From positions 60,791 through 124,790 of the forward strand of contig BQKZ01000069.1 in assembly GCA_036244855.1 (NCBI GenBank): DNA of 64,000 nt, given 5' to 3'. Source of the DNA: Temnopleurus reevesii (taxonomy: Eukaryota > Echinodermata > Echinoidea > Temnopleuroida > Temnopleuridae). This document shows, piece by piece, positions 35,130-48,250 of this stretch. Made by a program: the position numbers and the translations under genes. The notes beneath the pieces are model-generated. The model worked only from the letters and a program-made list of their open reading frames with translations. It was not told the origin of the DNA and did not search any database. Within the stretch, counting starts at the first letter, position 1; every line of letters begins with the position of its first letter.

Positions 35130-38100
35130 TCAATCTCCATTTGATTTCTTTTCTCCAAACTCGTTCTAGCCGCTGAATCTTGTCAAGCACCCCCCTGGTA
35201 CGTGGACGACCAGGGAATTGAATTGGATAATGGCTCTTGATAATTTGCATCTTCAAAATATTTGCTCAGCTCTGGCTGGATGTCTAGAGAAAAAAAGAAC
35301 TACAGGGAGAAGTACATGGTGCTTATTCTAAGGACACTCTAAAATTTTGCCTTTTTCTTCCCGTTTCTGAAGTTTTCTGATTCCTCTTCAATTCTTACCT
35401 TGAGTTTTGTTATTTCTATTCCTCTGACTTTTTAGTTAATCTCTTTATGTCTGCCTACGCTTTTCTCTTTACCTCTGCCGTTCTGCACTCTCTTGTTCCT
35501 CTCATATTCCAGTATTTTTCTACCACATTTTTGTAAAACTCTTTTTGATTACATAGATGTACTTTTTTTTAATTTCCATCTCCCTCTCTCCTTTGCACAC
35601 AAGTACACTTCCAACTAACGAAATGAAAAAGATCTCTCATATACCATTTAGAAATGGAAATAATTTCTGAAAATCAATACCACTCTGAAATAAAAATTAT
35701 GTACATTTTAAGCCCTTAAGTGGAGAGCGGGTCTAATCAGCTTAAAACTGAAATGACGTGCAACTGATCCGGCATCACCACAATTCATGGCGATTTGGGT
35801 TTTTACCTATCTGGTCAAATAAAATGTATTGTCATCTCGATACCACTTATGCGTGTCTATCTCTAAGATTAGCATATATTAGTGTTGCTTCTAATGGAAT
35901 TTTATTTTAAAAACCTGAATGAAACCCAATATTACATGTATCAAATGTATAACTATTTATCTGATGCAGGACTGGACTACAGTAACAAATTGTAATCTTG
36001 AGAAGTATGATACAATGTTTTGTATCACTCCCCAAAGGTTGGCATCACATTTCTAAGCAAACCTTATCTTTACAATTATATTTCTTAAAATTTCAGAGCA
36101 TCACCTCAATCAATCTACATTCCATGTTGCTTTCTTTACCAAATTGTATTTCGATCTTCCCATCCCTCATTCTATAAAATACAACTTTAATCAAACTTTC
36201 AAGAAAACTGTACCCATTTGTCAACACATCGAATCCTAAGTGGAATTGTACTGTACTGGGGTGTTAATTAGAATGGATGCGTATCCCAAGACATTACTAC
36301 AATCTCTCATCCTTGATTCTCTCACCCATGTGTATTGATGTAGGCTAAAGATGAATGAATGCATGGTTATCCCATGATAGAATTTGCACAAATCCCCTCA
36401 AATCATCAACAAACAGACTGGTAAAGAAAGAACTTAAGGTAAATTTGGAATGACTTAAAAGGTTAATTGTATGATCCTATCTATAGAAGATATGAAAACA
36501 TTGGAATATATCAGGATTGAAGGAAGTAGGGGTTTTTAACCCTCCAACGTATAAATTCTACAATCCGTAATTGCTTTGACCCAATGAGAGCATAAACATG
36601 ATATGTGATATCATAGCTGCTAGTGCAATTTGTGCAGTATAAATGGACCCTGTTGATAGTACAGCAACTGACTGGTGCTGTCATCAGCTCCATTCATACT
36701 ATGACCCAATGAGGCCTGAAGTGAAGACAGAAAGGATCCGGTATGCATCCTCTGGCCTTGCAACCTCCACCCCCATAGATATCATGTCTGGAGCGTGCTG
36801 TGTATCTCAACATGACAACCTCACCCCCACATGACAACCTCTACACCAAAATGCCAAGATGATGCCCTTTCAAATCACACAGCTACTGTAAGAATGATTT
36901 AAGGCACTTGAATCATAGACCATTAAATGTGTATTATTTAAACTAAGTTTAAAAAAAAAACTTACACACATTTTCTTTTGGAAATAGACTGGTATTCCTC
37001 AAAATTCTGCTATTAAAACTTCAACAACAACAATTGATTATTGTGTGAACATATCATGAAGTCATTTAGCATTATATCCTATTAAATTATCTTGTGACTG
37101 TCAAATTTTGAAACAAATTTTCAAAGGCGTGCCCTTTAGATGCAGAGTTTAAACTACCATTTTCTTTCAGAAAGACTAAAATCTACAGGTAACTAAGGAT
37201 TTCACTCATTATTGTATAAAGGTTAAGTTTATGTTACCTGAAAATGGGTGGCCTTCACCTTTTCATTTTATCAAGTTCCCTCTAAATGGTTCCTCATCAA
37301 TAACGAAAGATCAAGTCCTACTATTTCTAAACCTGACTAAATAACAACAAATAAATCTTTATTTTAGGTACATATTGAACTTTCTGACCTTGTATTCTAG
37401 GTTGCTTTGTAACTGTTTATAAATAAACTATTTGTCAGTACAAGAGGTGAATCACCATCCCTATTATTCTGAAGGACATCAAATGAGCATTTTACATTTC
37501 TTTAAGAAAATGAATATTATCGCTTCTGGAACAGCAAAAAAAATATTGATCCAAACTCCAATACTACCCCTAAAGGATTCTAATTGCTTGGAGTTATTTT
37601 CAAACATCACATAAGTATTTTTGTCTTAACCTCACTAATACTATTCAATGAATGTAAGGTAAAAATATGCTCTGAATGTTTTTTCCGCAATATCCGACAA
37701 AAACATTGCGAACAGGTAAAAGGCAAAGGAGAGATGAAAAGAGGAATGGCAAACGAGAGAAATAGAGAGTCGTTGATTTGATTGTTTGGTTAATGACCAG
37801 GCACATAGCAGGTTCTGAGTACAGTTACTCACATCCTGTAAACCATACCAGCCACTTGAAGATGTTTTACCTGCCATAACACTTCTCCCCTTCCCTATGA
37901 AACGCAACACACTGCAAACACTCCCATCAAGGTCTAAACAATACCCCTCCCCGCAAAACCTTTTGTTTGAAATTTCTTCAGGTAAATACGCACAAAAACC
38001 TGAAGTTCACATCTCCCCGCCCGGTCCCCTATGCCCTACTGTTTGCTTTCTTTATGATATGCTTCTGCAGACGAACGAGTGAATCATTTCGTCATGATCC

Positions 38101-38940
38101 ATGAAAGAGAACAATATTCAAGCTAGTCGCGGGTCACAGGGGAAATAAAATTGCTGCAAATTGGAAAAATCCTCCATTTTAACAGGCATCCCTGGAGGTT
38201 AAACGAAGACTGTCATCTCCGCAGGAAAAAGAAGAGTTTTTTGCTAAGTGACCAAAATGGTTGGTAACAGAGAAGCAGAACAAATCCTAGCTTCTTAGAA
38301 GATTTATAATGCACCTGTCCTTGAATCTGCTCTTTCTTTTCTCTAATTCCGCTCGATTTGGGGTTTTCATGAACTATATAAGCCTTGATTGACTTGTTCC
38401 CTGGGACAGATCTTAAAAGCTAAGGCAGGTACAGAGTCCCCAAACCTAATTCCTAAATGTCTCCTTGATCTAGTTAAGTACAGCACTTAGATCATATTTT
38501 AATGAACTATGAAAAGCATCGCTAGAAATCTTAATAGAGAGCATATAAAAACCTGCAATGTTTTCACTATCTTATTAAGTATAATGTACAAAAATCTACT
38601 ATTTCTAATGGCACTTAAACTTAATGGATTATTTGCTATTGTTTCTTCAAAACTGGTCACAAGTTTCATATGATATAGTTCCTGCACAATGCATACATCA
38701 ATTATACCGCAGCTTGAATAATGATGATGAATACTTCTATGTTCACCCACTCAATACAAAGTTCCTGGTTCAAAACCAATTCAGTCAACCACTAGTATTG
38801 GGGCAAAGAACTTCTCAGATGATGGAAGTACCAAAGCTCCTCAGATTTTGAACTTATAAATGATAGATTTTTTGTAACAATGTAGTGAAAAAAAATATTG
38901 ATGTAGTTTTGTAAAGATGATACCAACAGAGAACCTATAT
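35130..38940. other. Intronic DNA next to the plexin exon
   Basis: T/C-rich up to 35610, then AT-rich. A GC-richer patch at 37880-38330 has no repeat and no supportable exon. The expected next plexin exon was not found. Confidence 0.4.
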
Positions 38941-38952
38941 AAAGAAGAGAAC

Positions 38953-38958
38953 GCTTAC
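38953..38958 (-). other. 5' splice site of the plexin exon
   Basis: The minus strand reads CAAG|GTAAGC, a near-consensus U2 donor. The exon ends in phase 2. Confidence 0.8.
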
Positions 38959-39071
38959 CTTGCTTGCAGTGTACACCAACCACAGTAGGGATCTCCTACA
39001 CCATTTGGTCCTTGTACACACTCCTCACACGTTGTATAGTTACCACATTCTTCAACCGGCACCTTTGTGAT
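38959..39071 (-). CDS. Plexin, internal exon encoding the PSI domain (partial gene)
   Basis: This exon encodes 37 whole codons plus two bases. The peptide begins ITKVPVEEC and ends CGWCTLQA, and it contains the PSI cysteine pattern C-x5-C-x2-C-x11-C-G-W-C at residues 9, 15, 18, 30 and 33. Known plexins carry this motif (VPV-x-x-C ... DP-[HY]-CGWC) directly after the semaphorin domain, in the extracellular part of the receptor; plexins bind semaphorins and signal through a cytoplasmic GAP domain. On the minus strand the exon is preceded by a pyrimidine-rich stretch ending in ACAG and followed by GTAAGC, both good splice sites. It starts in phase 0 and ends in phase 2, and the frame stops six bases into the downstream intron. 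Residues 11-13 (N-Y-T) form a possible N-glycosylation site. The stretch between the third and fourth cysteines has 11 residues, against about 7 in vertebrate plexins. The sequence does not separate class A from class B. No sema, TIG, transmembrane or GAP exon was found in the window. Confidence 0.88.
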
Positions 39072-39098
39072 CTGTATGAAGTATGAAACAAAATAGAT
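39072..39098 (-). other. 3' splice site and pyrimidine tract of the plexin exon
   Basis: On the minus strand a T/C-rich stretch leads into ACAG|ATCACA. The AG sits directly before the codon for the first conserved residues (ITKVPV), which matches where the sema domain gives way to PSI in known plexins. Confidence 0.75.
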
Positions 39099-39099
39099 A

Positions 39100-39960
39100 T
39101 TCATTGAATACATGTTCAAGAAGGAAAATAATGGAATTGTGAAAAGTATTAAATTGGGCAAATCTTAATATGAAACATTTACACATAGAAGGTAATTGCA
39201 GAAAAAGTGTAATCCACAAGAATGCATTGTCCAACTAAGAGAAGTGACCACAGAAAATTACTGGTCTGATGTATTACGGTCATGTAGAATATTGAAACTG
39301 AAACTACAAACTTCAAATAAAACTGAAGTTGCTAACCTTACAGTAGTGTTTTGTATCAGATGTGTACTTCCTAAATTGCCTCAATTTCTATATTACATTA
39401 TAGATCAATTATGGTTTGATCATGGAGATATGAAATTGGTTTAATAATAGCATATACCATAACAATTGGATGATAAATTGCTCCCTCAAACAAGCGATCA
39501 GGGAATAATGCTATAATTCACCCCATGACAATACAGAATGATTGCAAACTGAAATGCTCTACCTTATATTAAATATAAAATCCTTTTTTAATCTGCGCCA
39601 AAATCTTGAATACTAATGAAGATCTGAAGTACCTGTCACCACTCAATATCATAAGGAATGCAATAAATTACAAGCAGAGCTATCATCTTTATTTTGAAAG
39701 CTATTATAAGACACATTTTTCCTGAAGCCCACCCATATTAGTTTCCATTCCATTTGTGTACCTAGACTCCATGCAGGACCAGATTGTCAACAACTGAAAC
39801 TCATTGATAAGAGGTGCAGACTGAAGTCAGATTATTTCATAACTCAGCCACAAATTGGTGGAAAGAGGAATTTTAACAACCAAATTACGATTCGAATCCT
39901 GATTTTCTTCACGGTTTAGTTGATAGAAAACAGGATTGGGGTTGAAAAATGTTGCCCACA
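39100..39960. other. AT-rich intronic DNA upstream of the exon
   Basis: Nothing was recognised. A tRNA B-box-like word at 39889 has no tRNA around it. Confidence 0.4.
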
Positions 39961-39979
39961 CATGACGGATGGGCGAAAG

Positions 39980-40420
39980 CGAGCTCTGAGTAATAGGAAG
40001 AAGGGAGGGATGGAGGTGGAAGAGATAAAGAGGGGGGAGGGAGGAAGGAAGGGAGAGATGGGGAGCGACTTATAATTGGAAGGAGTTAAGGGAGACGGGG
40101 AGGGGGAGAAAAAGAGGAGCAAGAAGAAAGGAAAGATTAAAAGAATGGGGCTGAAAAGTGAAACAGGGTTAAACTGATGAACATACTAGCAATATCTACC
40201 TGAGAACTCGGCATGTGCATATAATGAAAGAAAATAACAAAGATGAAAAATCCATAAATGACAGAGAGAGGGAGTAAGAAAAGATTAAAACAGAGAGACA
40301 GAGATGTAGAAAAAAAATACACAGAGCATAGGCGCGAGCACTCAAGCAGAAGAGAAGAAAGAAATTGAAAATTGAGAAAAATGAAAAAGAGAATTGCGAC
40401 TGGACTGCTCTCAGAAAATG
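39980..40420. repeat. Purine-rich (plus strand) block
   Basis: GGGAGGGAGGAAGG near 40035 and AGAGACAGAGA near 40295 mark a stretch dominated by A and G. Confidence 0.75.
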
Positions 40421-40429
40421 GCGCGAGTG

Positions 40430-43400
40430 GATGACTCCTTAGGGACTACAAAGATGTGTCAAGTGGCTAATTGAAATTCCCCTCATGATCATGAATGCAA
40501 GAAAAATCTACATAATTATACAAAACTACCAGAGAAACATCTCATTCATTATGTATTTCTCAAGTGAACATAAAATACTTTGGAATTATTAATGAAGAGA
40601 AGTCAGACACTTTTCCACATTGGCGAGTCTTTGGGTAGGAAAGTCAGAACCCCCATGTTCAATAAATAGTAAAGGCATATTCTCTGATTCATAATTTGTG
40701 GTCAAAATTCTTTTCCTTTGAGGCACTATTTTCAGATGTTATTTCATTTTAATGATGTTTGCTGAAAGCGGAAATTGGATGGAGAAATCCAGGGGGCCTG
40801 GATATCATGATTTATGGAGGTTATGAAGATGAAAGATCAGAAACTCAAATAATTTTCTTGTAAGTATATTATTCTTGTTACAACTTTATTTTCTCTCATC
40901 AACATCATAACAAATCATAATACCGGTACGTATAGGATTTTCACTCCACTTCATTGTATTTTGCCAATTCTTTCATTACTATTTGATTACAGTATGCACA
41001 TGATATTTCCACATCATCATTAGATGAGAGTGCAGTTTATATCAAAATGCTACACCCCTCCCCCTTCCCAGCCCCCATATCATTCTACTCTAAATGAAAT
41101 AAATATCTACACATACATTGACTATTACTTTATGTTTCTAGTTTGCTCAACAATCTTGATCCCATCTTAAGTCACCAACAAATATCAAGATTTACTTCAT
41201 CCAGCAAAGGAAAAAATCTACCCTGAAAACTGTGTTAGGCCATCAAAAAGCATCAAGAATACAATGCATCATACCCAGAAATAAACAGGACATGAGCTCA
41301 GTCAACTCACGATAGAATTTCAAGAGGAAAGTGCACCTCAACAAAATAAAATCAAAATATTACTCTTCCATTTCCCCCTTTACTCAAGAAACTACCACTC
41401 ACCCTCAGGCAAGCCTCCAGCATCAATCTCGAGAAAGACAATATTTCAAAGGTAAAAGAATCAATAATTGTCAGCAATGTTTGCAAAGAAGATAGACAAA
41501 GTCGAAATTGAACCTTGAGGGTATATATCCAATAAAAGGAATCAAATCTTCTTACATGTCTAGATTTCTTGCGGAAGATCTTGTTGGGGAAAGGAAATAT
41601 GTGATCAGGAAAAGGGGAAAACAGATGAATATTGCACATTGAAATGCAAAGCAACAAGGAGAGGTGGCCAAAATCAATGTGGATTTATATTGATTTTGAT
41701 GCAAGGGTCTATCAGCGCAAGCTTTTTTGTTTAATTTCTGTATATTTTATATCAACAGTGGAAAAGGATAAATTGCCAGTGTAGCTGATAGCACGGAACT
41801 GCTTGCCATGAAATCACTGCTGCAAAATATGTAAATAAATTCCCAAATGATACCACTGAATATTGCCACATGCTCATAAATTTCACATATCATGGCAGTT
41901 TTATTTATCTATTTAGTTTTCTAACATCTCCTTTCTACACCCCTCCCTCCCTCTCAAATCATAGTCCATCTACAGTAAATCCTCCCACTCTGACCTTACG
42001 AACCCTTATGTCAAGGGTCATGACCTCTAAGGTCATGCATGCAGCAGTCAGATGTTCATCTCATCACTCAATATTTCCTTGTTTTCATCCCTGGATTCAG
42101 AATCATGGCCATCTGTTCTTTTCAATGCCAAGTTGAGACATTTTTTTAATGTATCAAAAGTGAAAATGATGATAGAGGAAATTCACAGACAAAATCTATC
42201 ATCGCAGTGTTTGTTGGGATGATATTGAAACATACACTAACCAACAGAATCCGGCAGACAAATAAAAGAAACAATCGTAATCAAATTTCAACTTACAAAC
42301 ATATTACCCCTAGGTAAATAAGAAGAATATAAAAACATGGGACTTTCACTAAAAACTGTAGGCCTTTTTACTTGTTAATGTATTTTGTTAAATTATTCCA
42401 GTTAGCTACTTGATAGCCAAACCTTTAGGAAATGATGGAAAATCCATCCATAAACCCGACACACATCAGTTGCTTTCTAATTACTTGCAAACTACAATTT
42501 AAAAACAGAATACTTTCACAGACGGTACTTCAATTATGAATAGATTGTGATAATTGCATCAGATTCTACAGAAATTAAGCGCAATTAGCAGAATTCATGT
42601 GAGGTGTGTTTGTTCACCACAGGGATACGCATGACTTGATTGTATTCCATACCCACTCATATGGAATATTGAATAGATCTATTTCATTTATTGTCATGCT
42701 ACTTTGACAAATAATATTTGCAGTTCCTATTTACATTTGAGTATGGCTTAACACCTATTATTCAGTTATCATCTTTATCTTCTATACATTTTTTTCCTAA
42801 TTTTTTTTCTGTCGGAGCTAAAATATGCTCACTTTGTGGTTTACACTTGCCGAGACTAAATTTCAATTATATTGCACTAGGTGTTTTGTGACTATTCAAA
42901 CTACAATTAAGGTTGCTTCAACTATAATAAACCTGCTTTAATGAATTGAAATTGAAACTGAAAACAATTATCAATTATTTCCGCTTTACACATTAGCAAA
43001 ATGGTTTCAAATCTGTTTGAAATAGATGAGTCCCGTATTTTTATATCAAAATATCTCAGACAACCAGTTGAAAGCTCTTCCTAGCAAGATGGATGCATTC
43101 AAATTTCCACCTTGTTCCTGCTCGCTTATTTGTGCACAACTCTTTATTCAGTAATGTGGTCACAACGTTCGCTTGGCATTGATTTTTTCCGCCAGCAAAC
43201 ATTGACCTTGAACGGTGAAGCATGTAAGTCACTTACATTGGTCCTGCAATTGAGTTAGAAAGGGCTCCTGAAATAACTGCAAACTTCTTATCATCAATAC
43301 AAAGAACTGTTGAATCAGAGCACAGAGTGCATGAAATGAAACAAATTTTCAGAAAAAAAACATTTTTTATATTTTATTGCAGAAGAGGTTTATTGAATTT

Positions 43401-44610
43401 GTAGAATTTTTGTCATGTACTCATTTGTGTGCATGTAATGAAAATTATGCTATTATTCGATTTGAAAAAAAAAAGTTTTGTTTATAGTTAAAATCTGTTC
43501 TAACTTCAAAAGCATACATAATTATTATTTTTCATTCAAAAGTCACAGCCACAGGATATGATTTTCCAAAAACTAGACACCAAAGTTCACTACTGAACCA
43601 TAAATCATATTATCTATGATAAGATTTAAGTTGTTACCCTGTCCATACCATTCCCATTCATTTACTGCAAACAAGGACATCCTCTGAGCACAATTTTTCG
43701 CACGTATTTCTGCTTTTTTTCTAGCTTACGTGTGCACCTCACATTTCCGCACTAGGCACAAACAAAGTTGTTTGATCGCCCAACACCTACCGACCCTCTG
43801 AAATTGACTGACCTGATATTTTACTTATTCTTTGTTCTCTTTCTTTTACTTTTCATTCATGTAGAATAAATTCATATAACATTCATATGATATTCAAGAG
43901 CCACCTATGATAGTTTACTGGCTTTTCTTGTTCCCCTAAGCCATTACTTTCCAGTATACAACAATAATCATCTGTTTCTGGGAAATAGATTGGGGGTTCT
44001 AAGGTCTTGGTGAATTAGAGGCTGGAGATTTTGGTCTGATGGAAATAAAACTAAAAATTATTTCAAAACACATTTCCCACATGACCGACACTTTTTTTTC
44101 ATGAATGACATACTTGGGCACCCAAACAATTTTTTTCTTGGCCTTAAAACAAGATGCTCGCATCCAGGTATATGGGTGCAATGATGCAGGAATTTATGAG
44201 TCAGAGATGTGTGAGTGGGTTTCAAGGACACACAGGTAATGTAGTTTTTTCTCTCTCTCCACCTTCCATTACCTTACTTCTCACCCATCTCTAAAAACGT
44301 GTCTCTGCTGACAGCATCGATCCTACTCCCCACCCCAAACACAAGCATAGACCAAAATTAAAAGACAAATGAAATGTATAAATTTCTGAAGATTTGATTG
44401 AAATCCAACCACAAATATTTCTTTTTGAAAAAATATTGGTGAGGGACATGAATAGAACAACACATAGCAACCACAAAGCAGACAATATAAAATGTTCGAG
44501 TTCCTACAAGGTCTGAAAGGTATACATATTTTCATGATTTTAATCATTCAGATTTTAGGATCCAGAGAGATGTGGAAATTAGAAAGGAGTGATACAAATA
44601 TATACTAATG
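40430..44610. other. AT-rich intronic DNA without recognised features
   Basis: It holds a possible 31-bp cryptic exon at 43237-43267 (rejected) and otherwise only AT-rich filler. Confidence 0.4.
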
Positions 44611-44619
44611 ATTTATGAA

Positions 44620-44769
44620 GTAAAAGAACAGGTAGAAGGGGAGAGAGAAAGAGAGAAGGTGGAACAATACTTTGTTTTTAAAAAATTAAGAAATTTGAAT
44701 AAAGACGTATGAATGAGATGGAATATAATTTAAGGGAGGAATTAGGAAGGAATTAAAAAAAAAAAAAAA
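44620..44769. repeat. Purine-rich stretch ending in poly-A (15 bases)
   Basis: GGGGAGAGAGAAAGAGAGAAGG near 44638, then a 15-base A run at 44755-44769. Confidence 0.7.
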
Positions 44770-44774
44770 TAGAT

Positions 44775-46000
44775 ACAAGAAAGAATGTGATGATAGAACT
44801 GCAGCAATGTATACTTCTGATTGCACTCAGTCAGGTGCACCTGCCCATCATAAATTCCATCATGTTTATTTCCAAAACATTTAGAGAATGCAAGCCTTGC
44901 CAAGGCATGCTAATGAGAAATGCTTTCCTCTATATCACTCGGTCTAAGAGATGACCCATGCTATGACAATAACAGCTCCAGTGCAATCCACAACATTGAC
45001 TCAAGAATTCAACTCCATTTAGCATCATCATGATCATGAAATTTATTACATAGTGCTGCAACTACATAAAAACCACTCCGGCTCTTACCATAATTAATTA
45101 ATTTGTTTCATCTGAAGGTCGTATATTGTTGCACTCTCTACAATAAAACCGAGGTTTGTTTACAATAAAAAAATTGTTTACAGAATCAGTTTGGGCTTAG
45201 CTTGTGCATCAACCATGACTGTTAAATTGGATGGCTTCATTTACAGAAAGGAAATGATATGTCATACTCATTTCATGATGATTGAGCAATGTCATTTGAA
45301 AAATGGGAACTGAATATGTAGCACAGAAATACACATAGAGATTGAATCTCAAAATTAAAAAAAGCATAGGTCCAAAAACTATTACATTGTAGCAACGATG
45401 ATCTACAAAATATATGACATACAAATAAATGATACAGCATTTACCTATCGATTAAAGCTTGATATTTGTGTTTCATTTGTCTGAAGTCATGCATTCTCAC
45501 ATTCATTTTCACCTTTATGAAAATATATGGAGGATAGAACCGGAGCAAGAACCTTTAAAAGTCACCCCTCTCTCTCTCTCATGCACTTTCCTTCCCTACC
45601 CCCAAATAGGAGAAGCTTGATTGCTAAATCTCATTTACAAATCAGGTACATGTGGGTCCTTTTACTTATGAATGAACAGATATTGGTATCTAGAGCTAAT
45701 ACGAAAGGCGTTATTCATGCCCGCTCGAAACACAGACTTCAACGCCATCTTGCACACTTTCGTGCGGTATCGCTTCACCATGATCCACATCCATACATCA
45801 AAACGATGCAAAGAATCTTTTGACGAACTAACCTAATATCCTAAGCTCAATGTTGAGTGTTATTACCATGGAGCAGTTATTGGATACGAAGCCATTTATG
45901 ATTCGTATGTCAATTTGGGTAAGATATTATGGCGCGTTTGCCTCATGTCCAGTTCTGCTTGGAAGTCGGTTAGGTAGAAAAAAAACTAGGTGACAGAATT
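44775..46000. other. AT-rich intronic DNA with a small GC-richer patch
   Basis: A 98-codon plus-strand frame at 45527-45823 crosses a CpG-containing patch near 45700-45780. It has no recognisable domain. Confidence 0.35.
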
Positions 46001-46014
46001 AACGGTTTATCATT

Positions 46015-46750
46015 TTACATCGGGATGTAAGACGAGAAAGTAAGACGAGGCAGTAAGAGGAATTGGAAGAAGGGATAAGGCAACGGGTGTTGGATCAGAT
46101 GAAAAACTTTAGGAAAATTGGAGGAGTAGGATTTTGGACAGATGAAATTAAACACCATCCGATTTGCTGAGAAAGGAGGGGCACAAATAGAATGGAAGAA
46201 TAGGGCAGGCAAAAAAGGATTACACTGCTACTTCAAAAACTTTCAAATGCCTAGATTACTGCTCTGATATGAAATTCCTAATATCCGGGATATTCTTCTT
46301 CCACCTCCACTACCCTGTACTAAACATACTGTGAGAGAACAAGAAAAACTCAAACTCAAATTCAAATGAAGTCTCTTGCAATATAAAATCAAGCATCATT
46401 ACTGAAAATAAAATCCAGAACCTGCCTCTAAATTTGAATTCAAATAACTAGCAATAGTATATCTAATAGCGCCACAAATTACAAACACATGTTTCTTCAC
46501 CGATCAAGTCAGACCAAATAAAAATGTTATTGTGGGATTTGACAATATTTCTCATTATAACAGGGTATCTTGAGTATAAGATAATTCAGAGAGCAAGATT
46601 ACAACGATTAACCAAGATTTTGAATAACTAAGAGCAGTGCAGCTACAATTCCGAAAGAGAGATGGGATGAGGAAGAGGATAAGGAGCCAGCGGGATGGAG
46701 GAAAACAGAATGGATGAAGAGGAGGGTGTGGGTGGAAAGAACTTTGTTAT
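46015..46750. repeat. Two purine-rich (plus strand) stretches
   Basis: A/G-rich runs at about 46020-46210 and 46655-46740, separated by ordinary AT-rich DNA. Confidence 0.55.
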
Positions 46751-46759
46751 GATTTAGTA

Positions 46760-47695
46760 TTAGAGATTGGCTGATGGGTACAATTTAATTATGCAAGACA
46801 AGATCTGTGTTAATGGAATTACAACTATATCTAAATGGATGTAGGCAGGTGAATTGAGTAAAGGCTATTTTGACAACAGTGTCCATAGCCTCAGCTCAAA
46901 GACACGTTGTAGAGTGTTTGTATGGGTATTATTCTTACAAATGATTTATCATCGATTCAATGTATCACTAATTTGTCATATCATTAAAATCTTGATTAAC
47001 CAGGAAAAAAATCTCAAGTGTACTTTATCTACTTCCCAACATGACAAGTTTTAAAATTAGTTTAGTTCAACAAAGAATCAGTGAAAAAAAAATCTGTCAA
47101 ATTTGCTCCACTAGAAAAAATAAATAAAATGATTTCCTTTCTTCATTAAAACAAATTTTAAACCTCAAACATGTTAATCAAATGCCAATCCTGAAGCCTT
47201 TTACTCTTGAAGCAAAAGAATCTTTTAGCAAGGTTTACTTTTCACAACCACTATATATTAAACAACAAACACGCATCATTTGATAGAAATTCTTCAAAAC
47301 CCAGCTGAAATTGCTGGAAATTGGAATGCAAATGTTTACTATTCAGTGATGTATGAATAAAGCAAACAGGGGCATAAGGGCATACCACTCAACATATTTC
47401 CTTTTCAAATATGGAAAACAAAAGCAGCTTTCATAAATGTAAACTTAACCCAGTAACAATTTTCATAATCTTTGTGTCGACTGCAACGAGGTGTGCTCAA
47501 TGAAACTCTTCTGGCTGTTTTCTGAAGAAATATAGCGCTGCATTCAGCAAGCTTTTAGCTTTTAAGAAGCAGCCTATATCTGTGGAAAGCCTTTTATGAA
47601 TAAATATCAAGGCAGAAGAATATGAGAGTTTAGGGGTGACAATTACATCAGTTTTCCATTTATTCTATTTGATAAGAGAAAATATTCTCCCACTC
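46760..47695. other. AT-rich intronic DNA, nothing recognised
   Basis: No repeat, exon or RNA gene was seen. Confidence 0.4.
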
Positions 47696-47699
47696 TCAA

Positions 47700-47865
47700 T
47701 TAACATAGGTTTCTGCTCTCTTTCTATCTTCCCTACACCATTCCCTACATCTCATTCCTCCTCCTCTTTCTCCATTCCCTATCTCCGTCTTCCTATCCTA
47801 TAAGTCAATTTTTCCACCTTCCCCTTCCTGTAACAGCATTCTTCCTATTCCTATTTCTCCCAGAA
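47700..47865. repeat. Pyrimidine-rich (plus strand) block
   Basis: CTCCTCCTCTTTCTCC and neighbouring C/T-rich words. Confidence 0.7.
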
Positions 47866-47869
47866 TAGA

Positions 47870-48250
47870 TGCGTTCTTGGTATCTATTGTTGTGTACCCA
47901 TACCGTTTTAATCAGTCGAGTTGCGAGCTTGACTGGGTTTCGTCTTCAGAGCGGCATAATTGCATCTTTTTCCTTTCTTGTTACCAGCGCCAGCCTATGC
48001 TATTGTCACTGGCCTTGTAATTTGCCGCATGCTCAACATTCAAATAACATTTATTGGAGGGCTGAATGAGCAAAGCCAAGTGACTTTTGCACGCAACTCC
48101 GGTTGTTTCATTGTAATCAAATGAACACGAAGCATCCTTGAGAGTGATTTCAAAGACCTCATGCCTTCGTTATAGAAATGCTATCAGGGATGCATCGCCG
48201 TCGCTTTAGGATGCAAAATAAAGGAATGACAAATATCTGATGAAAACAAT
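47870..48250. promoter_or_regulatory. Candidate intronic regulatory element
   Basis: A non-repetitive island with many CpGs (GAGCGGCATAAT, CAGCGCCAGCC, CATCGCCGTCGC) beside AT-words such as TCATTGTAATC. No coding frame longer than 66 codons. The role is inferred. Confidence 0.25.

Larger units (their letters stand above)
1..38958 (-). other. Plexin intron downstream of the PSI exon (partial, at least 38.9 kb)
   Basis: This stretch begins with the GTAAGC donor at 38953-38958 on the minus strand. No further exon was recognised, so it is inferred to be one intron that continues past the left edge. Short exons of under about 150 bp cannot be excluded by reading alone. Next to be expected would be the rest of the PSI domain (a cysteine-containing piece starting in phase 2) and then TIG/IPT domains. 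I saw neither. Confidence 0.5.

Noticed and set aside
37870..37924. Possible downstream plexin exon ending CAG|GTAAAA
   Set aside because: No reading frame with a plausible acceptor gives a peptide resembling the end of the PSI domain, and one frame is closed by TGA.
39889..39899. GATTCGAATCC, resembling a tRNA B box
   Set aside because: No A box, acceptor stem or anticodon arm can be laid out on either strand.
41400..41520. Minus-strand stretch ending CTGAGG|GTGAGT
   Set aside because: It is donor-like, but the preceding peptide shows no plexin or other known motif and no acceptor is convincing.
43237..43267. Possible 31-bp minus-strand exon between TTTCAG and GTAAGT
   Set aside because: The splice words are good, but the peptide is too short to match plexin and its phase does not fit the next exon (31 bases, while the PSI exon starts in phase 0). 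Cryptic sites of this quality are expected by chance.
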